Shown in pieces: positions 36,001 to 47,700 of a stretch of DNA of 64,000 bases. The notes under the pieces were generated by a model. The model searched no databases and had not been told where the DNA came from. It was given only the letters and a program-made list of their open reading frames with translations. The stretch is from Ectocarpus siliculosus (lineage: Eukaryota > Sar > Phaeophyceae > Ectocarpales > Ectocarpaceae), in the NCBI GenBank assembly GCA_000310025.1, contig FN649739.1, forward strand, positions 3,289,067 through 3,353,066. Reading direction: 5' to 3'. The position numbers were made by a program, and so were the translations under genes. The number at the start of each line of letters is the position of its first letter. Positions within the stretch are counted from its first letter, which is position 1.

Positions 36001-39000
36001 AGGGAAGGAAGACGATGAAGGGCGTCCGGTCTACAACCGACCGCTACAGTACAATATTAGCACCAACGAGAGCCAGCACACGACCACAGAACCCACGCAG
36101 CATCTCCAACCACGACGAAAACGACACAACAGAGGGAAGACCGCGTCGCCGTCCGACAAAAAAAGCCAAGTGGTCAACAATAAACATCGGCATGTAGGAT
36201 CCACGCAAAACTAATTCTATGGTGCCGCCTAACCTTGCCATCTCTCTTGCCCTCCTTCCACTCGCCCCGATACTTCTTCCCGATGTGCCACACCATCTCG
36301 CCCTGTCATGTCACATGCATGTCACCCACGGGAAAAAAAAAAAAGGCAAGGTGTGGGCATGGCGAGTGACAGCAACGGCATCGTCGTGCGCGGAAAAGCG
36401 ACCGACAGCAGGAAGAAGAGTCGTATCGTACAAACAGAAACACAAAAAGAAAGAAGGTCCCACCACTCACAACAAACTCAAGACCCTCTCCCTGTGGTCT
36501 CGGGCAAAATTCTCCAACTAGCTGATTCCTCCGCAAGTATCGGGGGTGGGGATAAAGCTGTTCCGAATGCAATTTAATAGTTCAGCAGTGGTCCCTGTAT
36601 AAATGCAATCGCTTGACACAGAAGGAACTTGTGTGATACTCTGAACAATGCCGGTTGCCCACGTATCAAGCCGGTTAGAGGGGCTGGCGCCTAACGGCAT
36701 TAACCGAGACCACTCCTGTACATACCTCGCCATGTGGAATGCCCCCTTTGGTGCTGCCGGAGTAGTCCCCGAACCCGTGGGGTGGCCCCGCATCGTACCG
36801 CATTTCCGTCACCTAAGACAGAACGGAATAAACACGTTTCGGAACAAAAAAAGCGGGGGAGAGGCGCAGAGATGTGGAAAGCGATAGACGCAAGAGAGAA
36901 GCAGAATGAGGGTAACAGTTAGAGAGAGAGGGAAAGAAATAGAGAGAGACACAAAGAGAGAGAAAGAGAGACAGGGAGAGACCATCGTGGAAAGCGGGCC
37001 CTGGTCGCACGGTCGACATGACATCACTCAAGTTCAACACGCTTTGGACAAGGCTTCCCACCGAATGAGGCAAAACGAGGGTACAGGGCCAGAGGTCGTG
37101 AACGACTCCGCGTCATCCCCGCTTGAACGCTCAACCGTAAAGGGCTACTGGCTGTGGTGGTACTTGGGTAAGGCCGGGGGTATACATTCTTGTGTCTGAA
37201 ACCGGCACTACATGTGTACTTCGATAAAGCGGGGGCATAATGTGAAGACAACAACAACAACAACAATATTCTTCTTGTGGGAAAAAAGCGTGCCCGCGAA
37301 AAAAAAGGAAGAGGAAAAAGAAAGAAGGCACGTCGACGCCTCGGAGGAGCAGAAAGAAAACCAATCGAATCGTCCACAGCACTCCCACCCCTCCTGCTCT
37401 TGTGTCAAACATGGTGTTGTCGTAGGTATCCTGAACAGCACGTGTGTACACGGACAGCAGCAGCGTCCATACACGTACGTCCACAAAAAATATGGGAGCA
37501 ATCAATCTAAATATACTGTGATCCTTTCCGCTGGGGTAATTTTTTCCCGTCCAGCAGCATCGTCGCCTGGTCTTCATGGTTTTCGTCCTGTCTTTCTTGG
37601 AAATACTTCTACACAACTTGTACATTGTCCGTATGTATGTGGTATACTATGCAGCATTTTGGCAAAAATGAACGAGCATGCCCGTTCGAGAAAATAATAC
37701 AGCAGCCACCGTTAGAGGTTCGAAGGGATGCGTGGCAATTAATCTTGGTATTTGGTCAAGGGAACCTGTTGCTGCTGCTGGACTAATGTCATATGTGAAT
37801 TGAATCTGTTTTCAGCCTGCTGCCGTGTGTAGGCACTGAGATGCCATGCCAGCGCGATGCCAAGCGAGTGGGAAACAAATAAAATTTCACCAATTTCACC
37901 CCCATCTTGTGCAGAAAAAAATGGAATCACAAGTCGGAGAGATGTCTAACCCCTCCTTCAAGCAGACCTACTGTAGTTTGAAAGCTCGATTGCTCTGCAG
38001 CCAAGTGGGTGCGGAAAGAGCCCCCGACGACGCGTTTCCGAAACCACCGCTGTTGGTGTTGCCACAAGCAGCTCGGTTGTGGGGCAGTCGATCTTTGAAA
38101 ATCGGTCAATAATTGGGGGGGTGCCATCTCTCTCCGCCTCAACCGCATGTTCATGTTCTTTCTTAGCAACGCCCAAACTCGTTTGATCGACCTCTCGTCA
38201 GATCCAGCCAGCCCTTCTTCCCTGCTACATCACCCAACTCTCCAGCACGCAGGGACAACAGGGGGACTCAGGCACTCGCGGCGAACTGGAATTTTTTAGT
38301 CCTTCGACCACCGACACAAAGTGGGACAAAAAAAACGACAGATCATCAGTTCAACTGTTGTTGCTGTGGTCCGTTATCTGGAACGGGTAGTCTAGTCTTT
38401 GCAGTATATTTCCTAGACTACAGTACTATTTTGTAGACTAAAAAAATGCCGAGAGCAACCCTTTCACCCTTTCACCGTTGCACAAGTTGAATCGGGTTGA
38501 TCATTAGCAAACACAACACAGACACCCACCCGACCTATCTACAGCAGCGTGCATTATTAATAGCATACCACACAACAGGACCACGCTATCATATGAAACA
38601 AAAATGGACTGGAATGGAACTCATCCTCACACCGACCGCCTTTGTGCAGTGTCAAGCCTGGGAGTGTTCGTTCATCGTCAGCAACATCAGCTGTACCTAC
38701 GTAACGGTTTCGAACGGTTCGACCAACCACAAGCACCGCTCCAAAAACCGGGAGACTATCCCCACCCTTCAGCTGAAGAAATTGTTTCTTCTCTCGATTG
38801 CAAGCAAGAACGACTGCTGTGGGTAGGAGAGCACCCTACCGCATACAGCAGTACTCCTTTGGGGGTATTTGAACGGGTTCACATGCTGGGAAAAAAAGTG
38901 TGGTGGGGAGGATAGCGTGCCCAACACACGACAGGAATGCTGCAGGGATCGCCACACAACATGAGACAATTTCATTTCAGGATCAATTACGACAGAGACC

Positions 39001-41047
39001 GGTAACGTTGTCCATCCGTCCGCGCAAGAACTTCTACATGCATGTCGGAATAAAGGACGGAGGGAGCTGCTGCTGCTTTAAGTTTTGGAACAACAACGAC
39101 CCCCCTGTGTACCCGACAACAACGGATAAGCAGAGAGACGTTCATCCAACAATAGCGATGTCTATCCGGCTGTGCCTGCACACAAGGGGTGTCCCAACAG
39201 GCAACAGACAACCAACGGCACACCTTCCAGCAAATTTGGGCATGAAGATGAATGTGGTGCATGCACGAGCCGCCGCCTGCCGCAGACATGAGGCAACCTC
39301 CGTAGCTCCCTCCTCTAGACTACATATCAATATTTCGTACACAAACTCGTCGAAAATTATTCTAGCGCGCGCTGCGGGTGTTGCATCACAAGCCAAACGC
39401 GGCGCGCCGCCTCCAACCCTCCCCTCATTGGCAAAGGATTGCAGCTTGCAGCAAATTTTCTGGGGGAATGATTTTCTTTTCTATTTTTTGTGGGGCGGAA
39501 ACGGTTTTTGGGCACACAGCACCAGGGCACAGGATTACTTGCGAGGGGAGGTCCGCATCCTCTTTGTCTTGCAATTAGTGAGAGAAATAGGAACCCAGGT
39601 CTGTTTTGTTCCGAGACTTGCACCAGGTGTGCTCTGCCGTTCACCTATGTACCACACACGACCATCGCACAGGGAACAACGAAGTGTCGCACCACAAGTA
39701 GAGTAGGGCATTCACCGCGTGTGCAGCGGCTGCTGCTACAGGCTGTCGTCTGGCGGTCTGTGTGGTGTTCTTTCCGTGTTCCTGACACTTTTTATTCTGT
39801 CTCAAGCGCCCCGCACGTACGTATACGGAGAGCGATTGCTTCAATGAACACATTCTTCGAAAACTGAAACTACGATAGATACTTGTAGGGTGATGGATAG
39901 AGTGATCGTGTCGTGTTTGCGTTCCTCACGACACACGCGTGTCCAGCAATTTACACACGAGGGTTTGGCTGCAATCAATAATCGCTGGTTTCGAATCTCG
40001 ATCGTGTGCGCGAACTTCCGCACATCCTGCAGCACCCTTGATGCAAAGCTCGGGGATTATTTGGGCAAACCACATGTAGGTAACTTTCCTCCGCGCTTAC
40101 CCCAGATTTAAAGAACAAAAAATTGCTTGGAGGGTGGATGTGGCCGGATTGTTGCAGCCAAAGAGGTGTACATACCGCTGTAGGATGCAACCTTTTGTGG
40201 CTGTCCTATGCATGCGTAGATGCAGCAGGCACGAGTGGGGTGGAGTGGGGGGGGGAGTAACAACGCGCGTTGCTTGATGCACACGGTGCATTCGCGTAAC
40301 CGTTGGAATAGCTTTGCGTGCGTGTCAGCCGCTCCGCCGATGAATCTTTTATATACACGTTGGTAGTGAAAAATCTGTTCATCATGGACACGGGGATTGG
40401 TGAGGTGTGGAAAAGAGACGAGGCTTGCTACAAGTGCCACCGAGTGGGTCTTGCGCTCCAAGCAGTGGTTGGGCACATCACAGCGCGTGGGTGTGAGCAC
40501 GATCCTAGCGCATCATTTGAATGCAACACATGTACACAAACGAACAACTTGCCGTCTCGCTCACATTCACGGTTGAACTGCTGGCATCTTCTTGTCGGGG
40601 ACCGTCGAGCTCCTCCTCCTCCTCCTCCTCCTCCTCCTCCTCTTCTGCCGACGACGACTCAATCAGGTGGAGCCCGTCGCTGGACAAGTGCTCCCGTCCA
40701 AGCCACGGCTTCTTCGCCTTTTGCCTACCGCTCTCTTTCCCTGCTGTGGCCGGGGAACCTGCCGCCGGCACAAGCGCCACCGACTTTACCACCGCCACAG
40801 AACGCTTGGCCACAGCAGCAGGAACGTTGTTGCCGCCAACGGTACTACTTTTTGACTCGGTAGAGGACGGTGGCGGGGGGGGCTGCTGCTGTTGAGGGTC
40901 GCCGTTCCCTCGCTGGAGGCTTTCCATGAGCTGGAGGATGCGCTGCGCTGGTTGGGCCTTCCGTCGCTTCGCGCCAGCGTTCGTTTCCATGGCTCTCGGC
41001 GCTGGTCTCGGCGGTGCCAAGTTAGGAGCGGTGGTGGTGGTAGACAT
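24190..41047 (-). CDS. MORN-repeat protein with giant Ser/Arg/Glu-rich exon
   Basis: Fifteen exons, all phase 0-0, sum to 1,506 codons plus stop: 41047-40565, 36812-36726, 36302-36234, 35748-35680, 35245-35177, 34649-34512, 33986-33921, 33152-30117, 29215-29132, 27737-27669, 27227-27159, 26792-26724, 26407-26339, 25450-25385, 24267-24190. Residues 1-161 are Pro/Gln-rich with a Glu run. The exons at 191-327 and 1368-1459 are MORN repeats of 22-23 aa (pattern G.w..pDGr.Y.G.Wk.GkrhGk), one per exon except the two-repeat exon at 34.6 kb. Residues 328-1339 are low complexity with a long Glu tract and many RS/SR dipeptides. Related MORN-like exons (PPHGFGDYSG and APYGVGDYTG) precede both runs. MORN repeats commonly bind membranes or act as scaffolds; no catalytic domain is visible. 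Start: first ATG of the frame. The model could instead be two genes, or intron 1 could hide exons. Confidence 0.82.
25776..26056. repeat. Two-copy tandem duplication, ~136-bp unit
   Basis: TAGCTGGGTCGCCAAT recurs at about 25776 and 25912, each followed by GGGGAAAAGGAGG and a CGACAGAaAACGATT-like block. Both copies lie in the intron between MORN exons 13 and 14. Confidence 0.6.
26143..26312 (+). mobile_element. SINE-like head, intronic copy
   Basis: A plus-strand copy of the tRNA-like head plus ~60 bases of body of the 4.65-5.2 kb composite repeat (ACTCATGCCGTAGTCGTTAG onwards). It lies inside MORN intron 13 and ends ~27 bp short of the exon 13 donor, in antisense orientation to the gene. Confidence 0.55.
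26612..27136. repeat. CAG/CAA-type microsatellites in MORN introns
   Basis: (AGC)n at ~26629-26658 and (AAC)n at ~27036-27134, the latter interrupted by CGAAC units. They flank exon 12 (26792-26724) and produce artefactual poly-Asn/Gln/Ser ORFs on the plus strand. Confidence 0.75.
28425..28641 (+). mobile_element. 217-bp MITE with TA target duplication, copy 1
   Basis: Terminal inverted repeats of ~45 bp begin CCGTATATGACACAAGATAA and end with the complement, and are flanked by TA at 28423-28424 and 28642-28643. The interior contains GCGCCGAAAACGGCGGCGTT. It lies in MORN intron 9. A second copy at 42317 has the same length but an inverted interior. No coding capacity. Confidence 0.85.
29985..30130 (-). 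repeat. Minisatellite spanning the giant MORN exon donor
   Basis: Three units of about 60 bp (ACCGCCTACAACGCACCTTG at ~30016, with related copies ending at ~30088 and at 30120) each carry, on the minus strand, CAAGGTGTGT or CAAGGTGCG. That is a copy of the exon 8 5' splice site (exon end 30117). The last unit is the one used in the model. Confidence 0.65.
33195..33255 (+). mobile_element. SINE-like head fragment
   Basis: TACGCCGTAGTCGTTAGACT followed by ATTGACCTCG matches the tRNA-like head of the composite family, truncated. It lies just upstream (minus-strand sense) of the giant MORN exon acceptor. Confidence 0.4.
36917..36985. repeat. GA-rich microsatellite
   Basis: An imperfect GAGA run with AAAGAGAGA units in intron 1 of the MORN gene. 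The rest of that ~3.75-kb intron (36813-40564) held no further MORN exon that I could recognise. A degenerate inverted-repeat piece sits at ~37977-38108 (TTTGAAAGCTCGAT and TCGATCTTTGAAAATCGG). Confidence 0.5.
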
Positions 41048-41787
41048 TTTTTCTTCCAACGTCTCAAGCGTATACTCTCACACTCTCTCCTGTGCACTAC
41101 AACAATACCCCTCCTTTCGCACGTGCCACCGCCCTCAAAGCGTCACGCCCTACCTGCTACTGCTGCGCATATCTCCGTTTGTCCTGACCGGGAACAACAC
41201 CGCTCTCCCCACAAAGAGCAGCAGTAGTCAGTTCTCTCCGTGTGTACGCGGTACGCCGAACGCCGTCATGCATATCCTGCCCAGAAAAATCACGCACGAA
41301 TTTTCGGAAGCGTTCACCGCCAATCAGCTATCTCCATTTAACTTGGCGCCCTCTTGGCGGCCTCTCTATTTTCTTTTTCGAGTAAATTCGGCAAATTACG
41401 CCGCTTTCTTCCGGGCTCCGCATTGAACCAACCAGTCCACAGACCAAAACACATCAGGCGGGAGACTAGGAGCTGCAATTAGCGCTTACCACATCCCTCA
41501 CAGCAGGAGAGCAGGAGAGCTATCGTGTCTCACGCCTCGGCGGATCTTTCACCTGCGGAGGACAACACCCCGAAAGAACGGCCTTCTCGATTCTAATTTA
41601 TTTATCTTTCCCAAAACCATTGCAAAATTGGGAGTTCAACGTTGGACATGCAGCGTGTGTGCGCGGGCAAGCGCGGCGCAATTTTTCAGCGGGTGTGTCC
41701 TCGTTGGTCCGGGGTTCTCTGCCGCAAGGCGCAGCCAGGTTTGTCTCTGCTCTGTGGGCGCTCTGCAGCACACACGTGCGAAGAGGA
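41048..41787. promoter_or_regulatory. Divergent intergenic region, MORN and DNAJC11
   Basis: The ATG of the minus-strand MORN gene (41047) and the ATG of plus-strand DNAJC11 (41788) are ~740 bp apart, head to head. Both promoters and 5' UTRs must lie here unless there are non-coding first exons. No TATA box could be singled out with confidence. Confidence 0.5.
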
Positions 41788-44700
41788 ATGGCAGCCTCCG
41801 ATGATGATCTGTACATGCTCCTAAATGTCGACAGGTGAAAGAGTTTGGGTGCTGTGTCTCTCTGCTCCTCACAGGCGTTGCGCGGGACATACATACGTTT
41901 TCGGTCCACATGACTCATCTCCCACACAGCGGCAGTTCAACGTGTATCAACACCATCAGTCACCCCCGCTCTGGTCTGGTGCTTTGCAACTCCTGCCTCG
42001 TCTCAATATTCAGCCTAACTCCTTATTTGCTCTTCAAACTTGACAGCAGTAGTGTAGCATGCAGCAGCAGCGCAGAGGTTTGGACTGTTCGGCAGTTCGT
42101 AGATTAGATCCGCCGCTTGCTGTGCTTGTGCTGCATGCTGTGCGGCCAGCAGTCTCGCATCGCCGCAAGCTGGCGCGCGAGGCCTCTCTCTTTCATGACT
42201 CCCGACCTCTTCTGTGCGCACGGGGAAGTGACAAAAATAGATCGTTCAATAAAGGAGCGAGAGCAATGCCATGCATCACGGACGGTAATGTGCACGCACC
42301 GCTGCACCAAGACATACCGTATATGACACAAGATAACACACCCCCTGGACCGATTTTCAAAGCTCGATTACTCCACGACGAAGAGGATGCATAAACGAAA
42401 CAATACGTTTTCGAACAGCTCTCGACGAGACGGTTCCAACGCCGCCGTTTTCGGCGATGTGACTCTTCCTGCTGTTGAGAAATTGAGCTTTGAAAATCGG
42501 CCAAGGGGGTGTGTTATCTTGTGTCATATACGGTAGTCTCCTGCTGTCGATGTTGGTGTACAGATTGTCTTCAGGGCGAGAGAGACCGCATCGTATGATA
42601 CGGCAGTCTATCGACCCTGCCCCCTTGTCCCACCCCCCGCCCCGACAAATAACCTCACGTGTACTTCGAAGCGTACATCTGAGGATGTGTGTGGTCACCC
42701 GGCGGGGCAAATCGTCAACGCCTTCTTTACTTGCATGCACTCGCCAAATTGAGTGCGAAAAACTGCGGTGGTATCAGAGGAAAAGTCCAAAGTGAAAATC
42801 CGGCTCAGAGAGACCCGAGTTTGGATGCTCAATCGGTAGAAAACATTCACAGAGCAGCTACGTACGCCTTGGCAGTCTCAGATCTACTGCTGCGGCTGTG
42901 TTATCGAACGTTGCCGCTGGGTCCAAATCCGCAGTTCTGGACCCTGATCCAAACCAAGCATTCGTCGCTGCGGTACTCGCCGCCGCAAGCCCCAAATTCC
43001 TCCAACTGCGGGCGGTACAAGGCAGCCAGTGTAGTGGTATGAGCTACCTGTACACCCGCTAAGGGGATTAGGTAGTAGACCGCGAGTGCAGCAGTGGAAA
43101 TTGGATAGTTTGCACCCAGATTTGCGGCATTTTCGGGCCGCAGCTGCAGCCCCTCATGTCACCGCCCCAGCAACAGATCTGGGTCTGCCACGGCGCATGT
43201 CGCTCCTCTACTCTACTGGTATGCCTGTAGCATTGAGGTCGGGACTCCTAAAATGCAACGAACATGTGCAAGGACCCGCCGTATAGCTTGTATCGTCTTG
43301 AACTTAGAGTTATGGAAATTCCGTCTTGATTTGAGAGAAGATGTGTGGAGGTGGACTGCAAACATGCGGGTGGGGACAAGTCACAAGTCCCAGTCTCTGC
43401 TCTCTGCGACAACCGTTTAAGGGGTTATTTCTTGCGCAATACTGGCCTTACCAATCTCGTGTGAGGTCTCCGAGTGTTCTGTCGATTGTGTTCGGAAACA
43501 GCCAAGATATTGGTTCTCTGGCCTGCAGCACCGCCTTAAAATCGGTGCTAATGATGTAGTTGACGTAGCTACTATCGTTGCCGGGGGTGGTATCGAGACC
43601 CCGCATTTCTTCTGCTAGTGCCAGTTGGCGACGGGATGCGCAGCAGCGGGTGCACATGTTGGCGTGGGCCCAACGTTCTTTGGGACGAGGAGAGTGGGGA
43701 CACGGGGAAAAGTACAAGAGGGGAGGGTGCTGACTTATACGCATACCAAGGGGAGTGTATCGCGTTTCGCATATTGTACCACTTCACACGAAACACTCTA
43801 GGACACGCGAGTCGCTCGCAACCAACCTCTTTTACCGAAGCCGCTTGAAACCAATCGTAAATAGACGAATCCCCTACGAAGCTGCACTCGTGTCTTGACC
43901 CCCCTTGCTACGTGTCAACAATTGTACGTCATTCATGCCGTCGGAACTCTTCGTGAAGGACGGCGGATGCGGAGGAGGTTCGGCGGGCGTACCTAGGGCT
44001 GGCGTTGTGCCTGCACCCGGATAAGGCGGTCGCCAGGCATGCCATCGCGCAGCAGCAGCAGGACCAGGTGTGTATTTGGTACCTGTCACAGTACGCAGCG
44101 GAGAATAGCCAGGAAGAAGTAGTCTACATACTGCTGTCACAGGGTTGCAGGCTCGATTCATGAAGAAGGGAATAGGAGATACTGCCCGAGGTGTGCCGCT
44201 GCAAGGTAAGGTGCACAACGGGACACTCTTTTTTCGAGGTCAGATAGTATGCAGCTTCGTTTGAGCAGAATTGGGTCACTTTCCTCTTGGGTCTCCCCTT
44301 CATTGTTCTCCACGTCACTGGGAGGAATCGGAACTCCCTTTGTTAAATTGAAGCCTTCCGTGTACGTTCCCAGCTGCGTTACTACATGTACATACCGAAG
44401 GGTGTACATCGTAGGCTGTCGCCAGAATAGACAGGAGGAAAACACACACAAACACATCGGAAGCGTGATCGTCGACTTGAGCACCAAATCGCGCGGAAAC
44501 CCCTTCTCACGAATGCGTGTTCCATGGCTAACGCTGCTACTGCTGCTGCGGCGGCTGCCCGATTGATGGAGCTCGGCATATTTTTACCGGCTTCTCTGAG
44601 AAGATCTTCTTACACCCGAAGCGTCTTCTTTTTTAGTGCCGTAATTTCGGAGCCGACTGGGATACGGCCGGTTTGCCGATGCCAGCTTTGCAGCACGACA

Positions 44701-47700
44701 CGCTCCGATGCCGCCCAAGTCACCAAAACCATACCCACCAGTTCTGAAAACCCAGAGAAACAGAAACCCCGTCCTCTTTTCTGGCCGACTCCCCTCCCCA
44801 AACAACACGAAATCGATAGGATGGGGAAAACGTTTTGAAGCCACCTTTGGCAAAGTAGGAGGGAGCGATTGGCCATGGGCGATCGGTCCTGGGGGAACAA
44901 CGCTAGAGGACGTGTGGTCAACAGCTGAAGCATGCTTGACATGAGTACCCCCCAATGCTCCGCCCTCTCGAGGAGTTGTGGTCAATGGTAAGGCATGCTT
45001 GTCATGAGTACCCCCCCCCCCCCCAAACGAACGGGTGAGCAGAACGACGGCCCCGTCCTAGACCTGGCCAGCCGGCAGGGTTCGATGCGGCGGGTTAGAA
45101 GGGCCGCCGACGAGCAGTTCGTCAGGGTACAGCGAGCGTACCGGGTGCTGTGCGACCCGACCAAGAGGCTGGTGGGTCCCTTCGTTCCGTGGGGCGGGCT
45201 TTTACAGGGTACTGCTGTAGATTGGTTGTGCTAGGAGGACGCACGCTGCTGTATACGGGCAGCGTCTCTTCTCCGAAGTTTTCTGTCTTGCCACCGCAAC
45301 ACGTGGCCCTGCTCCGTCCTCTCGGGGACGCGTGGTCAATGGTCTATTTGCTAAGGTGCGCGAAACATAAGAGTATGTCTCCCCGCCCCCAGCCCTCGTT
45401 GTGGTTGTTTGTTGTTGCTTGTGGTGCTTGCAGAGGTTGGCGGCGTTGCCGTTCGAGCAGTTGGTGGTGGTGTGGTGGTGTTGCTGCTGCAGAGGTTGGT
45501 GGTGTTATTGCTGTTGCTGCCTGCAGCAGTCGTCGTAGTTGTTGTTGCTGTTGCATCTGTTGTTGCTGCTGCTGTAGTTGTCCCGCTGCTCGCAGATCCT
45601 CGGTTGTGCTTTACCCTGATATATACCGGCTACCATGTACACAAGAAAACACCCCGGTGATATCTAACTTTTGGGTTCTAATAATCTGTAATCGTGTGGG
45701 TCGTGTTTTTTTGCGTATGTGGCCGTATGAGAGTGTTTCTATTTTTTGGGGGATCTCATTTTGACCGCATGTGGTATTGGGGGGTGTTATCTAGAGTGTT
45801 TTCTCGTGTCATTTGTGGTACCCCGACCATCATGTGCCTGCCGGCCGGATGTGTACCTGTCGTCAGGTGTACGACGAGTACGGTCTTGAGGGGCTGGAAG
45901 CCTTCGAGCGGAGCGAGATTGGCAAGAAGAGCGTGGGCATGCCGCAGAAGCGTCCCGCAGAGGTAACTCTAGCCTGCTGCTGCTGCTTGTCTATTGCCGT
46001 TGCGGCGGTCTTGGCGTACCTGGTCTACAAGGCTTGGATTTTTCTCTGGTCTGGAATGGGTCTGCGATACTACTTTGTGGCCACCCATGTTGGTCAGCAG
46101 CGCCTCAGGCCTTAGGCGTGCGCACGTACTCCGTAGCCCCCTCTCGTTCTCTCAGGTGTCACGACCTACGACTAAGTACCACGTACTTTGCTCTCCCCAA
46201 AAAGTGTCCAGAAGGGGGCACGCGAGATCTATCCTTTGTGACCCCGAATTTTCCGGTAATGATGCTGTCAATTATTTCCGTTCCACAACGAACGATCATT
46301 TTTTTGCGTCTACGAGAACAGATCTAGCTGTTTTTTACAGTAGGGCGGTGGGTACCATGGCCTTGAGAAGATGACCAGCACGGCGACCGCTCCCTCCATA
46401 GGCTCTTGAGTCTTGTGCGGACCATGTTCGGTTCTGAGCGTCGACGTGCGAAAGCTCAACACTGCACTCTTGTATGGCGACGATCTCACGCAATTATGCT
46501 CCACGATGTTTCTTCGATATTGGTATGTAGCTCATTTTTTTGCCTCTGTTGTGTGGCGTTCGCCCTGTGTGACCACGGCTGGTGCGTCCAGAATTTGTAC
46601 CGGAAAAGTGTAAGGACATCGTCCAGAATTAATAAATGGGATGACCAAGTATATGGTACTTGCATATGTATCGTCCTGCCTCGATGTGTTCGGCTCAGGT
46701 CCGACGTCTGCTCGACAGCCTCCTGCGCGAAGCCGCCCAGAAGAGACAGGACGTCGCCCTGGCCACCTTCGGCGGCATGACAGCGGAGTGCGTTTGCCTT
46801 CCCATCGTGGACGTTAGCGGGAGGCTAGTCAAGCGGAACCTCTTGCCTGAGGTGAGAACGCGGTGTTTGTGTCGTTTTTATTCTTTTTGTGTCTCCCTTG
46901 TCACAGCACTATCTACCTGCACTTTTAGCGAAGGTAGGCGTTGTTCGGTTTTTCTTCTATCTTTGCTAGTTTTCCCCGTCTCACAGCAGCAGAATCTACC
47001 CGCACTTATGGTGCCGCCTCCTCCTCCTCTACTGTGGAACCACGACATGAAGGGTCGCGCGTGTTTCACTGAGCTACCTCGCTTTTCTTGGCACAAGATC
47101 CCACGAAAAATTCTGAGCGATCGACGGAGCGACGCGTCTTCCGATGAGCATGCAAGCAAGGGTGACGTATGTAGCTGCTGCTCAGTAATTCTGGACAATA
47201 TCTTCTTGCCCCCCGCCCCCGGTCCTCCGAGAGCATTTTGTGCCACAGGTTTTCTCTCCCCAATATGGGTACGCTCAGCGTACGATCCCTTGTCTTGCCC
47301 ACCTTTCCCACACAATCTGTTTGTCTGGGCACACAGCTCTTGGGCCTATCAAATACTATGCTTCATAGTTGGTTTATTGTTCGCCAGAAGTACACCGAGC
47401 AAGATCTGTTGTCCTGTTCGATTGTAAACCGAGAACCCCCCCCCCCCCCTNNNNNNNNNNNNNNNNNNNNNNNNNNNNNNNNNNNNNNNNNNNNNNNNNN
47501 NNNNNNNNNNNNNNNNNNNNNNNNNNNNNNNNNNNNNNNNNNNNNNNNNNNNNNNNNNNNNNNNNNNNNNNNNNNNNNNNNNNNNNNNNNNNNNNNNNNN
47601 NNNNNNNNNNNNNNNNNNNNNNNNNNNNNNNNNNNNNNNNNNNNNNNNNNNNNNNNNNNNNNNNNNNNNNNNNNNNNNNNNNNNNNNNNNNNNNNNNNNN

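Noticed and set aside
41620-41787. N-terminal extension of DNAJC11 upstream of 41788
   Set aside because: The frame is open, but the J-domain starts immediately after the ATG at 41788, as in short-leader homologues, and the upstream residues lack similarity or a clear targeting signal.
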